Shown here: positions 43,450-55,006 of the stretch, one piece after another
Layout: every line of letters begins with the position of its first letter
How positions within the stretch are numbered: position 1 is the stretch's first letter
DNA from: Salvia splendens
Lineage: Eukaryota > Streptophyta > Magnoliopsida > Lamiales > Lamiaceae
Length of the DNA: 64,000 nucleotides
Reading direction: 5' to 3'
Assembly: GCF_004379255.2 (NCBI RefSeq)
Contig: NC_056033.1
Location: forward strand, 6,552,172 to 6,616,171
Position numbers and translations under genes: made by a program
The notes under the pieces: model-generated
Told to the model about the DNA's origin: nothing
The model's input: only the letters and a program-made list of their open reading frames with translations
The model's database searches: none

Positions 43450-45899
43450 ATGAAAGCAATCACCCTAAACTGCCATCACTGCGTGCGATCGCGCTCTGCT
43501 GTTTCAATAATTCCCCCAGCTATGCGCTTTATTACTTCGTCCTTCCCGTTTAGTCCTTCCTCACTTCGGAATATTCCTCAAGTTCCCCTCGTTGCATTTG
43601 CAAAGAAGAAGAACTCTGGCTCGGAGCCAGTTTTGAGTCCTTCTATTACTGAAGAAGTATTTATGGATGACGACTTAGAAGAAGACATTCTGCTTGATGG
43701 TATTTATTTATTCTTCGTTTTAATCAATACTAGTAGTATAAGTGATAACCCCTATTTTTTTTGGCAAATTTATTTCATTTTGTGAATGTTAAGTAAAAGT
43801 TACTCTGTTGCATATATGTTGTGTTGAAAGAATTGCTTGTAACTGTGAATGTTGGAAGATTATTGATTTATGCAACGAATATTTATTGTTTAAAGGGTAA
43901 ACTCTATTTTTTAGATTCATTTAGTCTGTATTTAGCTGGGTTTAGGGTGAAGAAATTGGTCTCGATTTTGTTTGTATTTGTGAAACTTATGGAATTCGAA
44001 AGAGTTCATATTTATGTTACTATATCATATATTATTGATTTGATAAATGCTGTTTTCTCTAGCAATGACACGTTACATAGTTTACATCTACTCTTGATCG
44101 TGCAGATGAGTTACTAGACGATGATGGTTATTTTGATGATGAGTATTTTGAAGAAGAGGCTGAACCATCGGTGGGTAACACTTGTTTTCGACTGTATTTC
44201 ATGATTTATGTAGATGATGAAATCACGTGCTATACGAACTTTTTTCTTCCTTTTATGGAAATATTCATTCATTGAAGAAAAGGATTTCACATTTTATACG
44301 AAGCTCAAGCTACTTTTCCGTTTTCCTTTCACATTGAAGGTAGGGGATGGAGCTGGAGGTGGTGGAATCTCACTTGCTGGAACAGAATGGGATAAAAAAG
44401 CCTTCAAAATTGCTGAAGAAGTCTGTCTTTCATTTGATGGGGAACTTGGTATATATGCATTTAGGACGCAGCTAAATGCCACTATTAAAGTTCGCATAGA
44501 GAGACTTACTAACAAGTAAGAAATTATTAATCATGTTACACATGTATGCATGCATTATGCACCGTAGGTTGAAGTATGTTAATGTTCTTATTTTATTACA
44601 GAACGCCTTTATTTATTACACCGTCCTGTTAAGCATATCAGGTTATGACTTATGACTAGAGTAATGTGCTTCAATCTCCCCCAGACAGGGCTTGTAAAAC
44701 ATATGGGCTCTATGATTGAGATCTCTAGCCAGATTAATATTGTTGAATGCTTTCAACATTGTGAAGTTAGGCCAATTAACTTTGCTCCCCAGAAAAATCT
44801 TTCTTGTTAATTGTACTTCTTGGCTTTAAACACCACCGACCATTTCTTGCACATCCCATCCTTTACTACCAACTAATCTTCTTAACACAGTTCATTCTTT
44901 GTTCTGTTAATCTGCATTGTCTTTTCTATTCTATTTATGTGATGAAAAACCAAAGTTCATAAAATCCTTGAGGTTCATGTGTTCTCAGTTCATTCTAGTG
45001 TTTTATGTTATGTGTGCATGTGCCTGTTTTCACGTCAATATTATTTTAAGACCACTTTTCATCGAGGAATCATAAGTCGTTGTCCTGATAAAATTCACAG
45101 GTCTGGCTCTCCCAACATGACAGATATTGACGCTTTCACAACAGCATATAGAATGCGGCTTGATGAAGCCGAAGCTACTGGAGATATTCCTCAAAATATC
45201 TCTCTAGAGGTCATTTATCTCATCTTTTTCGTTCTTTTTATCACACATTATATAGATTACTGATTGAATCACGCTTTCAAATAAATGAGTACATCGTTTT
45301 TTACCCGTTCCCTCTAAATTTTCAGCAACTGCAGCCTGCCAAATGTTACTATCTCACGTAATATTTTGTAATCATATTGTGATCTTTTACTCTTGTTAGC
45401 GGTTATCAAGATTTAATATCCAAATTTCTGATCATCTAGTTATGGTCTTCATTTGTATGCATAGTGGTTTAGAATCCATGAAAGGCGAAAGCTTGTATCA
45501 TCCTATCGATAAGATCAACAAACAACTTTTCTTTTTAACATTATCAACAAAATCTAGAATAACTTACCTATCATGATCTTTTCTTTTCAGGTGTCTTCGC
45601 CGGGCGTTGAAAGGGTTGTCCAGGTCCCTCAAGATCTCGAACGGTTTAAGGATCGTAACTTATATGTGAAGTACATAGCAGAAGTGACAGATAGTGGTTT
45701 GTCACCGGAGGTTGATGGCGTCTTTAGGCTTATTTCTTACAATACTGAAACGAGGTGCTGCACATGGGGTTTAGCAGATGTAAGGGTGAATAGAGAAAAA
45801 TCTGGGAAGGGAAGGCCACTTAGCAAAAAGCAGAAAGAGTGGAGATTGAACACTCCTTTGGATTCACTACGGTTAGTTCGATTATTTTCTGATATGTAA
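43450..45899 (+). CDS. RimP-like ribosome maturation protein (UPF0090/DUF150), probably plastid
   Basis: Five exons join in frame to 302 residues: 43450-43699, 44106-44170, 44340-44515, 45101-45209 and 45591-45899. All donor and acceptor pairs are GT/AG. The first 55 residues are basic and serine-rich with no acidic residue and look like a chloroplast transit peptide. An acidic stretch follows (FMDDDLEEDILLDDELLDDD). The C-terminal half contains the RimP hallmark VSSPGVERVVQVPQDLERF, then KDRNLYVKY. Bacterial RimP helps assemble the 30S ribosomal subunit; the plant homologue presumably acts on plastid 30S subunits, though that is inference. Exon 5 encodes the whole SPG segment and C-terminal domain. 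The gene looks intact. A start at 43522 would cut the transit peptide, so 43450 is preferred. Confidence 0.85.
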
Positions 45900-48117
45900 A
45901 AATCACTCCTTTGGATTCACAAATGTACTAGTGTAAATGAAAAGTTGCTTTTCGAAACGACTACTGAAGCCATGTAGAACGGCTGCCGTAATTATATCGG
46001 TAGTAGGGTAGCGAGATTCCTTGCCGGGTAAGTTTTGACCCGCACAAAAGGCGAATGATATGGGCACTGTCTCGGAGAGAGGCTTTAATAAGACTGAATG
46101 GCAAGTAGGTGTAATTTTTTGGGTTCTTTTGGGTGCAACCAACGCATATCTTGAACTTTTCCATTTATTGTATTGTACTACAAAATAATTATGGGAATTT
46201 TTTGGGCTTCTTCATGTCCATTATCCCTTCTTTTGGGATAATTGCTACCCAATTTAAGACAATTTCTTATGGAAAAATGATACTCCATAAAATGTTTGAC
46301 TTGGAATAAGTTTAAATGAACTCCTGAAAGTGTTATTAAAAACAAAATTTATAGTATTATTTATTGAAAATATTCTTTTACTTTTTTACATCTATAGATT
46401 TTGGATTTGGAAACAATATGTATATGTTAATGTAAGATTTATAGTAGTAGTAGTATAATCATTTCAAATTTGGACGGGGTCAAACTTTATAGATTTATTG
46501 TTCTCAATTTACTGCATATTAGTCTATTAGATAATAGCTCATCACCTGAAAAGTCATTAATTGTTATCCTTTTAAAAATATATTTGAATTTTGGAATGGA
46601 ATCCTAAGCTAAAAACAACCATGTAGACAATTAAAAGTAGACTCTAAAAAGTTGGGAGGCTATTTGAATTAAAAATAATGTGTTAAGTGGGTTTTCCTTT
46701 TCTGCATTTACGACTAATTTATAGTACTATCGCACTAAAAGATTTCTAAAATTTGAATCTTTTCTTTTTTTGGATTAATAATTGCTTTCTCAAAGTTATT
46801 TTTATATACAATGGCTTCTTTTAGCGGCAGCACATCATTGGCCAATTTTTTTTTTTTTTTTTTGCTTTTTTCTGCATTCTAAGTATTTTTTAGTAATTTG
46901 CTTGAACACTTTTTATAAAAATGTCTGACTCATTATAATAATTTATGTAGCAGAAAGCTAAAGTATCCAATGATACTCTTTCTAACATGCACAAATCTAA
47001 TGACTTGTATTAACTTCTTTTAGCATTTTATCCAATTTGGTTTTGGTGGCAATTGGATTTAAAATTTGAGATTTACAGTGACAAATCACAAAACTAATAG
47101 AGCTCGGTTCTTGTTTTTGTCGGTCATACTCATATGCTGAATTACTGTTTAGTGATTAAACTTGAGATAATTGCTAATTTGATACCTGTTTGATTACTTT
47201 GTTAGTAAACAAAATTGCAGGAAATTATACTTCAATTATCTGTACAAGTAGTACTACAATTTTACACGTCTATTTAGTTACTTTGTATTTCCTTAATTTC
47301 CTTTGTCATTTTAAAGAATTTTTCTATTGTACTAGTAGCTAGTAGATGCAACTACTTTTTTCCTTCTAAGAAAAAAAAATAGGGATAAGAAAAAGACAAA
47401 GAAAATTGATGTTAATACTTTTGTCTAAACATTCGACTTATATCATATGGTCCTGTGCTACATGTGAATGTAACCAAGAATTGAATTAAACTTTCACTCA
47501 AAAAGCTAAAATTGAAAAATACGTTGATAATAATGTGTTCATTTAACTTTACTATATTTTCTAGTATTATAAACAAGGCAGCAGCTACAACTTTAGCTTT
47601 TATGTGCGTGGACCTCACTATTCATGGCCAAGAATAATTAATTATTATTTTAAAATAATTTGATTAGCAGGTCACATTTTGTGAGTATGAGTTTTAAAAA
47701 ATATACTTAAAGAATAGTGGATTAAAAAAATTAGTAGAATATCATGTTCACTTTTGTATATTAATTTTATAATAAAATGTGAGTAAAATGAGTTAGTAAA
47801 ATATGAGACCTACTACCATTTATGCTAAAAATGAAGCGTGACAATTATTGTGGGACGGACCAAATTGTGAGTTAGTTAAATGTGGACCATATTAGCATCA
47901 TTTATGGTAAAAGTGAACCAAGACTCCTATTCATGGACGGACTAAAATGAAAAAATGAGACTCCTATTTGCGGACGGAGAGAGTAAATTTTTGCTCAAAT
48001 GATTGAAAATGTAGTTTTTAATAATAAAAGGTTCTACAATTAACTTAATTTTTCTGTAGTTTATATGACCATCCATTAAGATTTAAGGGGGATATATCCT
48101 TGGGTTGATAATGTAGA
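45900..48117. other. Intergenic DNA with a decayed Stowaway-like stretch
   Basis: About 2.2 kb, AT-rich, with no supported gene. The first 250 bases should include the 3'UTR of the RimP-like gene. A 20-base T run lies near 46845. At about 47680-47990 the text resembles worn Stowaway MITEs (GGGACGGACCAAATTG, ATTCATGGACGGACTAAAAT, GCGGACGGAGAGAGTA), but the left inverted end cannot be fixed. Confidence 0.5.
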
Positions 48118-48336
48118 AATTAAGAATTGGGAGAATTTCTTTATGTTATTATTCACACTGCATTTACATGTTTATGTAGACATAGGAAGAATCTATACAA
48201 GGTAATATCCTAAACAAGGTAAAACGTGTATACAATCTTCCTAATTGCTTGTGATTGATTTCCTCCGATTTCTTCCTTGATTCCATCTAATCTCCTCTTT
48301 GATTTGTGCAGGAGATCCTCTGCAATCTTTCCAACA
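48118..48336 (-). repeat. 3' LTR of the 48-53 kb Copia element
   Basis: 219 bases; on the minus strand it starts TGTTGGAAAGATTGCAGAGG. Alternatively the outer border may be a few bases further left, because the two copies stop matching gradually. Confidence 0.85.
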
Positions 48337-48348
48337 CTCCCCCTCAAG

Positions 48349-51300
48349 TTAAGCGATGGGATTTCCGAAGCTTAACTTGCTCAAAACTTCTTGAAAGTTC
48401 TTGGCAGATACGGCTTTGGTTAAGATGTCAGCTAGTTGGTCTTCGGACTTCACATATGGGATCTCTACTATCTTCTCTTCGAGGTTCTCCTTTATGAAGT
48501 GTCGGTCAATTTCGACGTGTTTGGTTCTATCATGTTGCACCGGATTCTCTGAAATACTAATTGCGGCCTTGTTGTCACAGAGTAATTTGCATGTCTTCTG
48601 TGATTCGAGATTCAGTTCCTTCATTACCCTCCTAAGCCAAAGGATTTCCGTGAGTCCGCTTTTGATGCCTCGGAATTCCGCTTCTGCACTCGATAGAACC
48701 ACTACTTTCTGCTTCTTGCTCCTCCAAGTGACCAAATTTCCACCAACAAACGTAAAGTATCCTCCAGTCGATCGTCTATCTACCGGATTTCCTGCCCAAT
48801 CTGCATCTGTGTATCCATGAATGTCGAGATGTCCATTCTTCCGACACAATATTCCATGCCCAGCGGTTCCTTTTAGGTAGCGCACTACTCTAAGTGCTGC
48901 TTCCCAATGTTCGTTCTGTGGGTTATGCATAAACTGACTGAGTACCCCAACTGCATATGCAATATCAGGCCGAGTGTGGGATAGATATATAAGCTTCCCT
49001 ACTAGCCTCTGGTATCTTCCCCTATCAGTTGATGATGCTCCGTTGATTATTTGAAGGCCATGATTCTGAACCATAGGAGTATCCGCTGGTTTGCACTCGA
49101 GCATTCCTAATTCCGTCAAGAGATCAAGGACATACTTTCGTTGACTAATGAAGATTCCTCTTCCAGATCTGAGCACTTCAATCCCAAGGAAATACTTGAG
49201 GTCTCCTAGATTCTTCATCTCAAATTCTATAGTCAAATGTCCCTTGAGATCGTTTATTTCATCTGTATCATCCCCTGTAATTATCATATCATCTACATAA
49301 ATTATCAGACAGGTGATCTTTTCTCCTCATCGTTTGATGAACAAGGTGTGATCGGAGTTACTCTGCCGATAGCCGTATTGCTTCATTACCTCCGTGAATC
49401 TCCCGAACCAAGCTCTTGGGGACTGCTTCCTCAACTTGCACACCTTGCAACCTTGCCTTGTCCAAATTCTTCTGTGAAGCTCGGTGGTGCCTCCATATAG
49501 ATCGAATCCTTCAATTCTCCATGTAGAAACGCATTCGTGACGTCATATTGATGAAGTGGCCAGTCTTTGTTTGCTGCAATAGACAGTAAGACTCTTACCG
49601 TGTTCATTTTTGCAACTGGAGAGAATGTCTCTGAGTAGTCAACTCCCTGAGTTTGCGTATACCCCTTTGCCACCAATCGAGCCTTGTATCTCTCAATACT
49701 CCCATCAGGTCTCCGTTTGATTGTGAAGACCCATCTGCAGTCAACTGTATGTTTACCATCGGGTAAGGAATCTACCTCCCAAGTGCCGTTCCGTTTCAGC
49801 GCTCTCATCTCGACGAGCATTGCCTCCATCCAGTCCTTGATTTTGAAGGCTTCTTCAAAGGTTCTGGGAATCTCCTCTTCGCACAGGGCTGCATGAAATG
49901 CCTTCGCCATTTTGGATATGTTGGCGTTGGCGAAGTTGGCCACAGAGTATCTGTTCTTCCTCCCTATCCGCTCCGGGGAGTATCTCTTTGGCGGAATTCC
50001 CCTCGTACTTCGTGGGGGAAGCACGTACTGTCATGTATCCTGATCAATAGTAGTATCTTCTTCCTCTTCTGTATTAAGTGGGTCAGGAACAATATCTGAA
50101 CTGTCATGATTCGGACTAGAAGTTACCTCGGATTCCGTTACGGTTGGATTAGAGGAGCGCGGCGGAAGCGTTGTAGGGGTCGTCTCTGCTGACTGGATCG
50201 GCTCAGGAATGGTGCCAGCTTGCTCTGTTAGATCCGAATCAAAGTTACTTGGCACATACCACCGAAGGGAGTCGTTTTCTTGGGTCTCCCCCTGTCTCAC
50301 ACTCTCCCTCTGAGTCCCAAGGTGGTAGAAGAATTCGGTTTCAAGAAAGTTGCAGTGCATGGTGGTAATAATCCATTTGGTTTTGGGGTCATAACATCTA
50401 TAGCCCTTCTGGTTAATCCCGTAACCCATAAAAACACATTTGATCGCACATGGGGAAAATTTATTTCTTTCATGCTTGGGAACGTGGACATAAACAGAAC
50501 AACCAAAGGTTTTTGGTGGTAAGGATAAGACGGAGGGAATTTTGGTTAAGGTGGAAAGGTGATCTAGAGGTGTTCTCCGGTTTAGTATTTTTGTGGGAAG
50601 TCGGTTGAGAAGGTAAACTGAGGTGGCTACGGCTTCAGGCCAAAAAGATGGGGGTACCTTTGAGTCAAACAAGATGGCTCGGGTCATTTCAAGGATGATT
50701 CGATTTTTCCGTTCCGTTACCCCGTTTTGTTCTGGTGTGTGGGAGCACGAAGTCTGGTGAACTAACCCATTTTCGTCAAAGAACTTATTCATGGAGCTGT
50801 TTAAGAATTCCCCCCCATTGTCAGATCTGAGGATTTTAACAGACGTTTGAAATTGGGTTTGAATCATTTTATAAAACAGCACAAATTTGTTATACACTTC
50901 AGATTTATGTTTCATAAAATAAACCCAAGTAACTCTACTGCAATCGTCAACGAATATCACAAAGTATTTAAAACCAAAAGCAGTTCCTATAGGTGCTGGG
51001 CCACACACATCAGAATGAATTAGGGAAAAAACAGTGTCAACACGAGTATCATTTGGTTTAAACGAGTTTCGGTGGCTCTTGGCCAAAACACATGCTTCAC
51101 ACGAGAAGTTTTTCGGAACAAAAAGTTTAGGAAATAAGGATTTTAAATAACCCGGAGAGGTATGGCCCATCCGACGGTGCCAGAGCCAAGTATCTTGATT
51201 AGTGGATCCGTGAGCAAGCATCGCCGCACCATCTCGTCGAGCAATCTCATCCACAAAGTAGAGCCCACGATGCTCAGTGCCACGTCCAATAATCTTCCCC

Positions 51301-52900
51301 GTCCGGATATCCTGCAACATACAGAAGTTCGGGTGCATGAGTAGAGTACAATTTAAATCCTTAGTCACATGACTAATTGACATCAACTTCTGAGATAATC
51401 TAGGCACATAGAGACAATTGGGAATATGAACATTAGGAAAGATTTCTATAGTTCCCGCCCCTTCCACTGGTGTTACCCCTCCATTTGCAGTTTTTATATG
51501 TGACTTAGGAGTTCTATGAATTTCCAAGAAATCATTTCTGTCGAAAGACATTGTATCGGTCGCCCCACAGTCAAAGATCCATCCGGTGTCATTAACAACA
51601 TCACAATTTTGGGCCTCAAATGCATATGATAAGTTTTCCAAGGGTGCAAATGAGTTTTGGCAAATGATGGGGTCATTTTCGCAATTATTGATAGGCTGGG
51701 GACGATTTCTAGAATAATTATCCTGATGGGGGTAATTTTCATAATTCTTAGGATTCTTGGACTTAATAGCAAGGGTGTGTGTATTAGGGTTAGGAATCGA
51801 AATCCCCAACCCTTTACCTCCTTCACCGCCGCCGTCCAATCTGAGAGCGGCTACCATAGCCTCGGCCGTCTTCCCTCCACCGCCGCTGCCTTCGCCTCGC
51901 CCGCCACCGTCGGTTGGGAGGCCACCGGCATCAGGTCTCTTCTCCTGGAATGCCACCGCCTCTCGATTCCTTTCTGTCTGGCTTCGGCCTCTTCCGCCGT
52001 TGGTCCCGATTGCGACCTTAGCCTCCCCGGCTTTCTCTTCCTCCCACCAATCTGGATACCCTACTAATTGGAAACATGTTTCCTTTGTGTGTTTGTGCAT
52101 TCCACAATGGGAGCACCATAATTTGGATCTGTCCGGTCTGTTGTTTCCCCGGCGGTTGGCGGCTGAGCGCGGTATCGGTGGTTGTGCTCTGTTTTGCGGT
52201 GGCTGTGATGGGCGGTAATCACGCGCTCCGAACCCGAATCCGATCCCCGATGATGTCTCGGAACCGACGGTGATGGAGGTTGAATCGGATGCCGGCGACA
52301 TGATCTTGAGTGGAGCCGCCTCCCGTTTCACCCATCCATACGCTACGTCGGCTGAGGGGTAGGGATCCTCCTTGAGGATCTCGCGTCGGATCCAGTCGTA
52401 CTTCTCGTTCAACCCGGTGAGAAATTTAAACAGCCTTAATTCGGATTTGATATCTTGATATTGTGCTACTCTTTTGTCGCAGTAATTCACGGTTTTTTGA
52501 GGGCATCGATCGATGTCGATCCATGCCCCGTGCAGCCTGCTCCAGTACGCTTCTAATGTCGAATCTCCTTGCATAATCTTGCTTGCCTTGTCTCGCAGAT
52601 CATATATTAGGTATGGGTCCGCTGAACTTGCGAACGTGACGGCGAGGGTATCCCACAGTGCCTTCGCCGTTTGATGATGTGCGAAGTCGGCGATGAGGCT
52701 GGTTTCCATATTGTCGATTATCCAGGAGAAGACTATTAGGTCTATCTCCTCCCAATCGGAATATCCCTTCTCCGTCGGTAGTGGTGGAGGTGGTGTTCCT
52801 GTTATGTGGCGGTAGCTCGGCCGCCTATGGACACTTTCATCAATCGTGCCCATAATGGATAGTTTAAGCCATTCAACTTGAAGGCTATGGTAACACTCTT
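48349..52900 (-). pseudogene. Copia gag-pol, long but interrupted and 5'-truncated
   Basis: A long frame, 50031-52850, covers the second half of gag (HITGTPPPPLP, ALWDTLAVTF, zinc knuckle CSHCGMHKHTKETC, then GYPDWW), the protease (DCGATDT), pre-integrase (WHRRMGHTSPGYL) and integrase ([26 protein letters not shown]). It ends at an in-frame TGA at 50028-50030, after which the same frame continues into the reverse transcriptase (49431-50024). A one-base shift near 49445-49460 and an in-frame TGA near 49328-49330 follow, before YVDDM at about 49285 and the RNase H part (48349-49287). At the 5' side a one-base shift near 52860 separates the gag start (TIAFKLNGLNYPLWA) from the main frame. The break count is lower than in the 21-27 kb element. 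Confidence 0.9.
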
Positions 52901-52934
52901 GCTTGACCTGATTTTCTCGGCAATAGGTCTCGGC

Positions 52935-53153
52935 AATTAAGAATTGGGAGAATTTCTTTATGTTATTATTCACACTGCATTTACATGTTTATGTAGACAT
53001 AGGAAGAATCTATACAAGGTAATATCCTAAACAAGGTAAAACATGTATATAACCTTCGTAATTGCTTGTGATTGATTTCCTCCGATTTCTTCCTTGATTC
53101 CATCTAATCTCCTCTTTGATTTGTGCAGGAGATCCTATGCAATCTTTCCAACA
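52935..53153 (-). repeat. 5' LTR of the 48-53 kb Copia element
   Basis: 219 bases, about five substitutions from the other copy. Confidence 0.85.
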
Positions 53154-54101
53154 GATACGACTGTGGAAGATGCACGTGGGCCCTGTCTGGATATATCAGA
53201 ATTTAAAAAAAACAAATTTTAAGCGGGAAGATACCTTTCCTCTTACACTTCTTTTTTGACTGGTCAGCCTCTCATAATTATACACACCCATACACGCCCC
53301 CCATCTCTCTCTTTCATCGACTGCGTCTTTTCAAACGTATTTTATACGCAAGTTTTTGTGTTCATTTGAAACTCAACACTTCTATAGCCCGATATGAGAG
53401 TGAGGATATTTTTTCAATTTCTAGTGTTTTAATAATTTTGGTATGATGAATGAGTTGATATAGCATGAAAGAGATTAATGTTTAACCATTGAGTTCCACT
53501 ATAATGATAATGTTATCATTTAACAATTATTAATTTCAATTTTATGTTACTCTATTTTTATAAGAACACTTTTTTTTACATTTTGGTCCACCATAAATTT
53601 AATCTCTTTTATTTTAAATAACTTTTTTTTTCACATTTTGGTCCATCCATAAATTTAATAGATAACTTTTTTTTAATCAGGACTTAATTATACATTAATA
53701 ATACTCTAATTACTTTTCTAAATATTTTTCAACATCTCTTCTATTTTATCAATAATGAATTATTCCTCGTGTCGTTCTAAAAGTCTCTATTACCCTAAAA
53801 TTTTAGAAAAAAAATGTATGACTTCGAATAAGATCGAGAATATGTCACACTTTTCTTTTTAGTTTATACCATAAAAAATGTCACATTTAAATTTTTTTTT
53901 AAATTTCTTTTATAATAATATAAATATACATTTTTTTCAAATGAAATAACATTTCCTAAAATCACATATGTTATTATTAAATGTGACATGGAGAGACTAA
54001 GTTATTATATTGGATGTTTTAAAGAAGTTGAGTGGATGATGAGGCCTCCTTTTTCACACACACATCACACAGTGGGTGAGTGAGGAGTGTGAAATCCTTT
54101 T
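53154..54101. other. Intergenic DNA
   Basis: AT-rich with long T runs, repeated TTTTTTACATTTTGGTCCA-like segments at 53567-53585 and 53627-53645, and no supported gene. Confidence 0.5.
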
Positions 54102-54109
54102 CAGCAGAA

Positions 54110-54745
54110 ATGAAACGAGCGAATGAGGATATAAGCTAGAAAAGAAAATGACAACGCATATACGTGGTTCGGCCAAAATCAGCCTACATCCACGGGAGAA
54201 CTCGAATGATTTCTATTAATATGGAAATGAGATTACAAACTATCAATCAACAAGAATTCACAACAAGAACACTTATCTTTCTCTTCTAGATCTCTCAAGA
54301 AACTCGACTTCAAGATCTATACAACGAGAACACCAAACACCGTGATATGCAGCTGAGAATTCGCCCCTTTGATCACTGAGATCTCTTATCAATCCTTGAC
54401 TTAGATTGAACAACCGCAACTCTAGCTCTCACTTCTGTGTTTCTCTCTTGTTTCAAATTGAACTCTAAAATTGATTGCATGTGTGAAGAGTGATCAGCAT
54501 ATATACCCGAATTCTAACTGAATTGTGGGGTATGCGATCCCATGCATGCGACCCTCACGTGCACTCACATGCACCCTCACTTCAACATCTCATCTCGTTA
54601 TGTTTTGATGTTGCGAGACGCATGTATCCAACAAGGAGGATGCTGTATACCACGTCCCTCTGCCGTTGTGGCTCAGAGCATTCAATTCCACTCTCTACTG
54701 AATTGTGATTCAATGAGATAACAACAAAAAACCCATTACTCCTGG
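54110..54745. mobile_element. Possible solo LTR or other insertion upstream of the carboxypeptidase gene
   Basis: CAGCAGAA occurs at 54102-54109 and again at 54746-54753, so the 636 bases between may be an insertion. The segment contains ACGTGGTTCGGCC, then GCCTACATCCACGGG (about 54161-54197), a pairing common in LTRs of plant Copia elements. TG follows the left repeat after one A, and CA lies at 54746-54747 at the right. No coding sequence is present. The class is uncertain. Confidence 0.4.
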
Positions 54746-55006
54746 CAGCAGAAGCCCGTAATTAACTCACGCAACTATGCACACACCTCTCTGTATCTAT
54801 ATATAGTATAGGAAAGGAAAAGAGAGCAGAGCCATTTTTACCCTCTGAAGAATTTCAGCTCTGCACTTTGATAAAAACGCCCCACCCCAGAATTCACGTG
54901 CCCTCTTTAGTTAAATAGCTCAACTCCTTAGCAACTCCCATTTCTTAAAGTTTGCATCTTTATGCAGAGGAAAGGCGGTTTCTTGATTTCATTTTTTGAG
55001 TCTGAG

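Larger units (their letters stand above)
48118..53153 (-). mobile_element. Ty1/copia element lacking a recognisable primer site
   Basis: Two LTRs of equal length, 219 bases each (48118-48336 and 52935-53153), differ at about five positions. The polypurine tract GAGGGGGAG lies next to the 3' LTR. On the minus strand the 5' LTR is followed not by a tRNA-complementary primer site but directly by sequence that runs into the middle of gag. The leader and the start of gag therefore seem deleted. I could not find a five-base target duplication: GTAGA precedes and GATAC follows. Confidence 0.88.

Noticed and set aside
46840..46862. Poly-T run as a Pol III terminator of an RNA gene
   Set aside because: No A/B box or snRNA-type promoter elements were seen before it.
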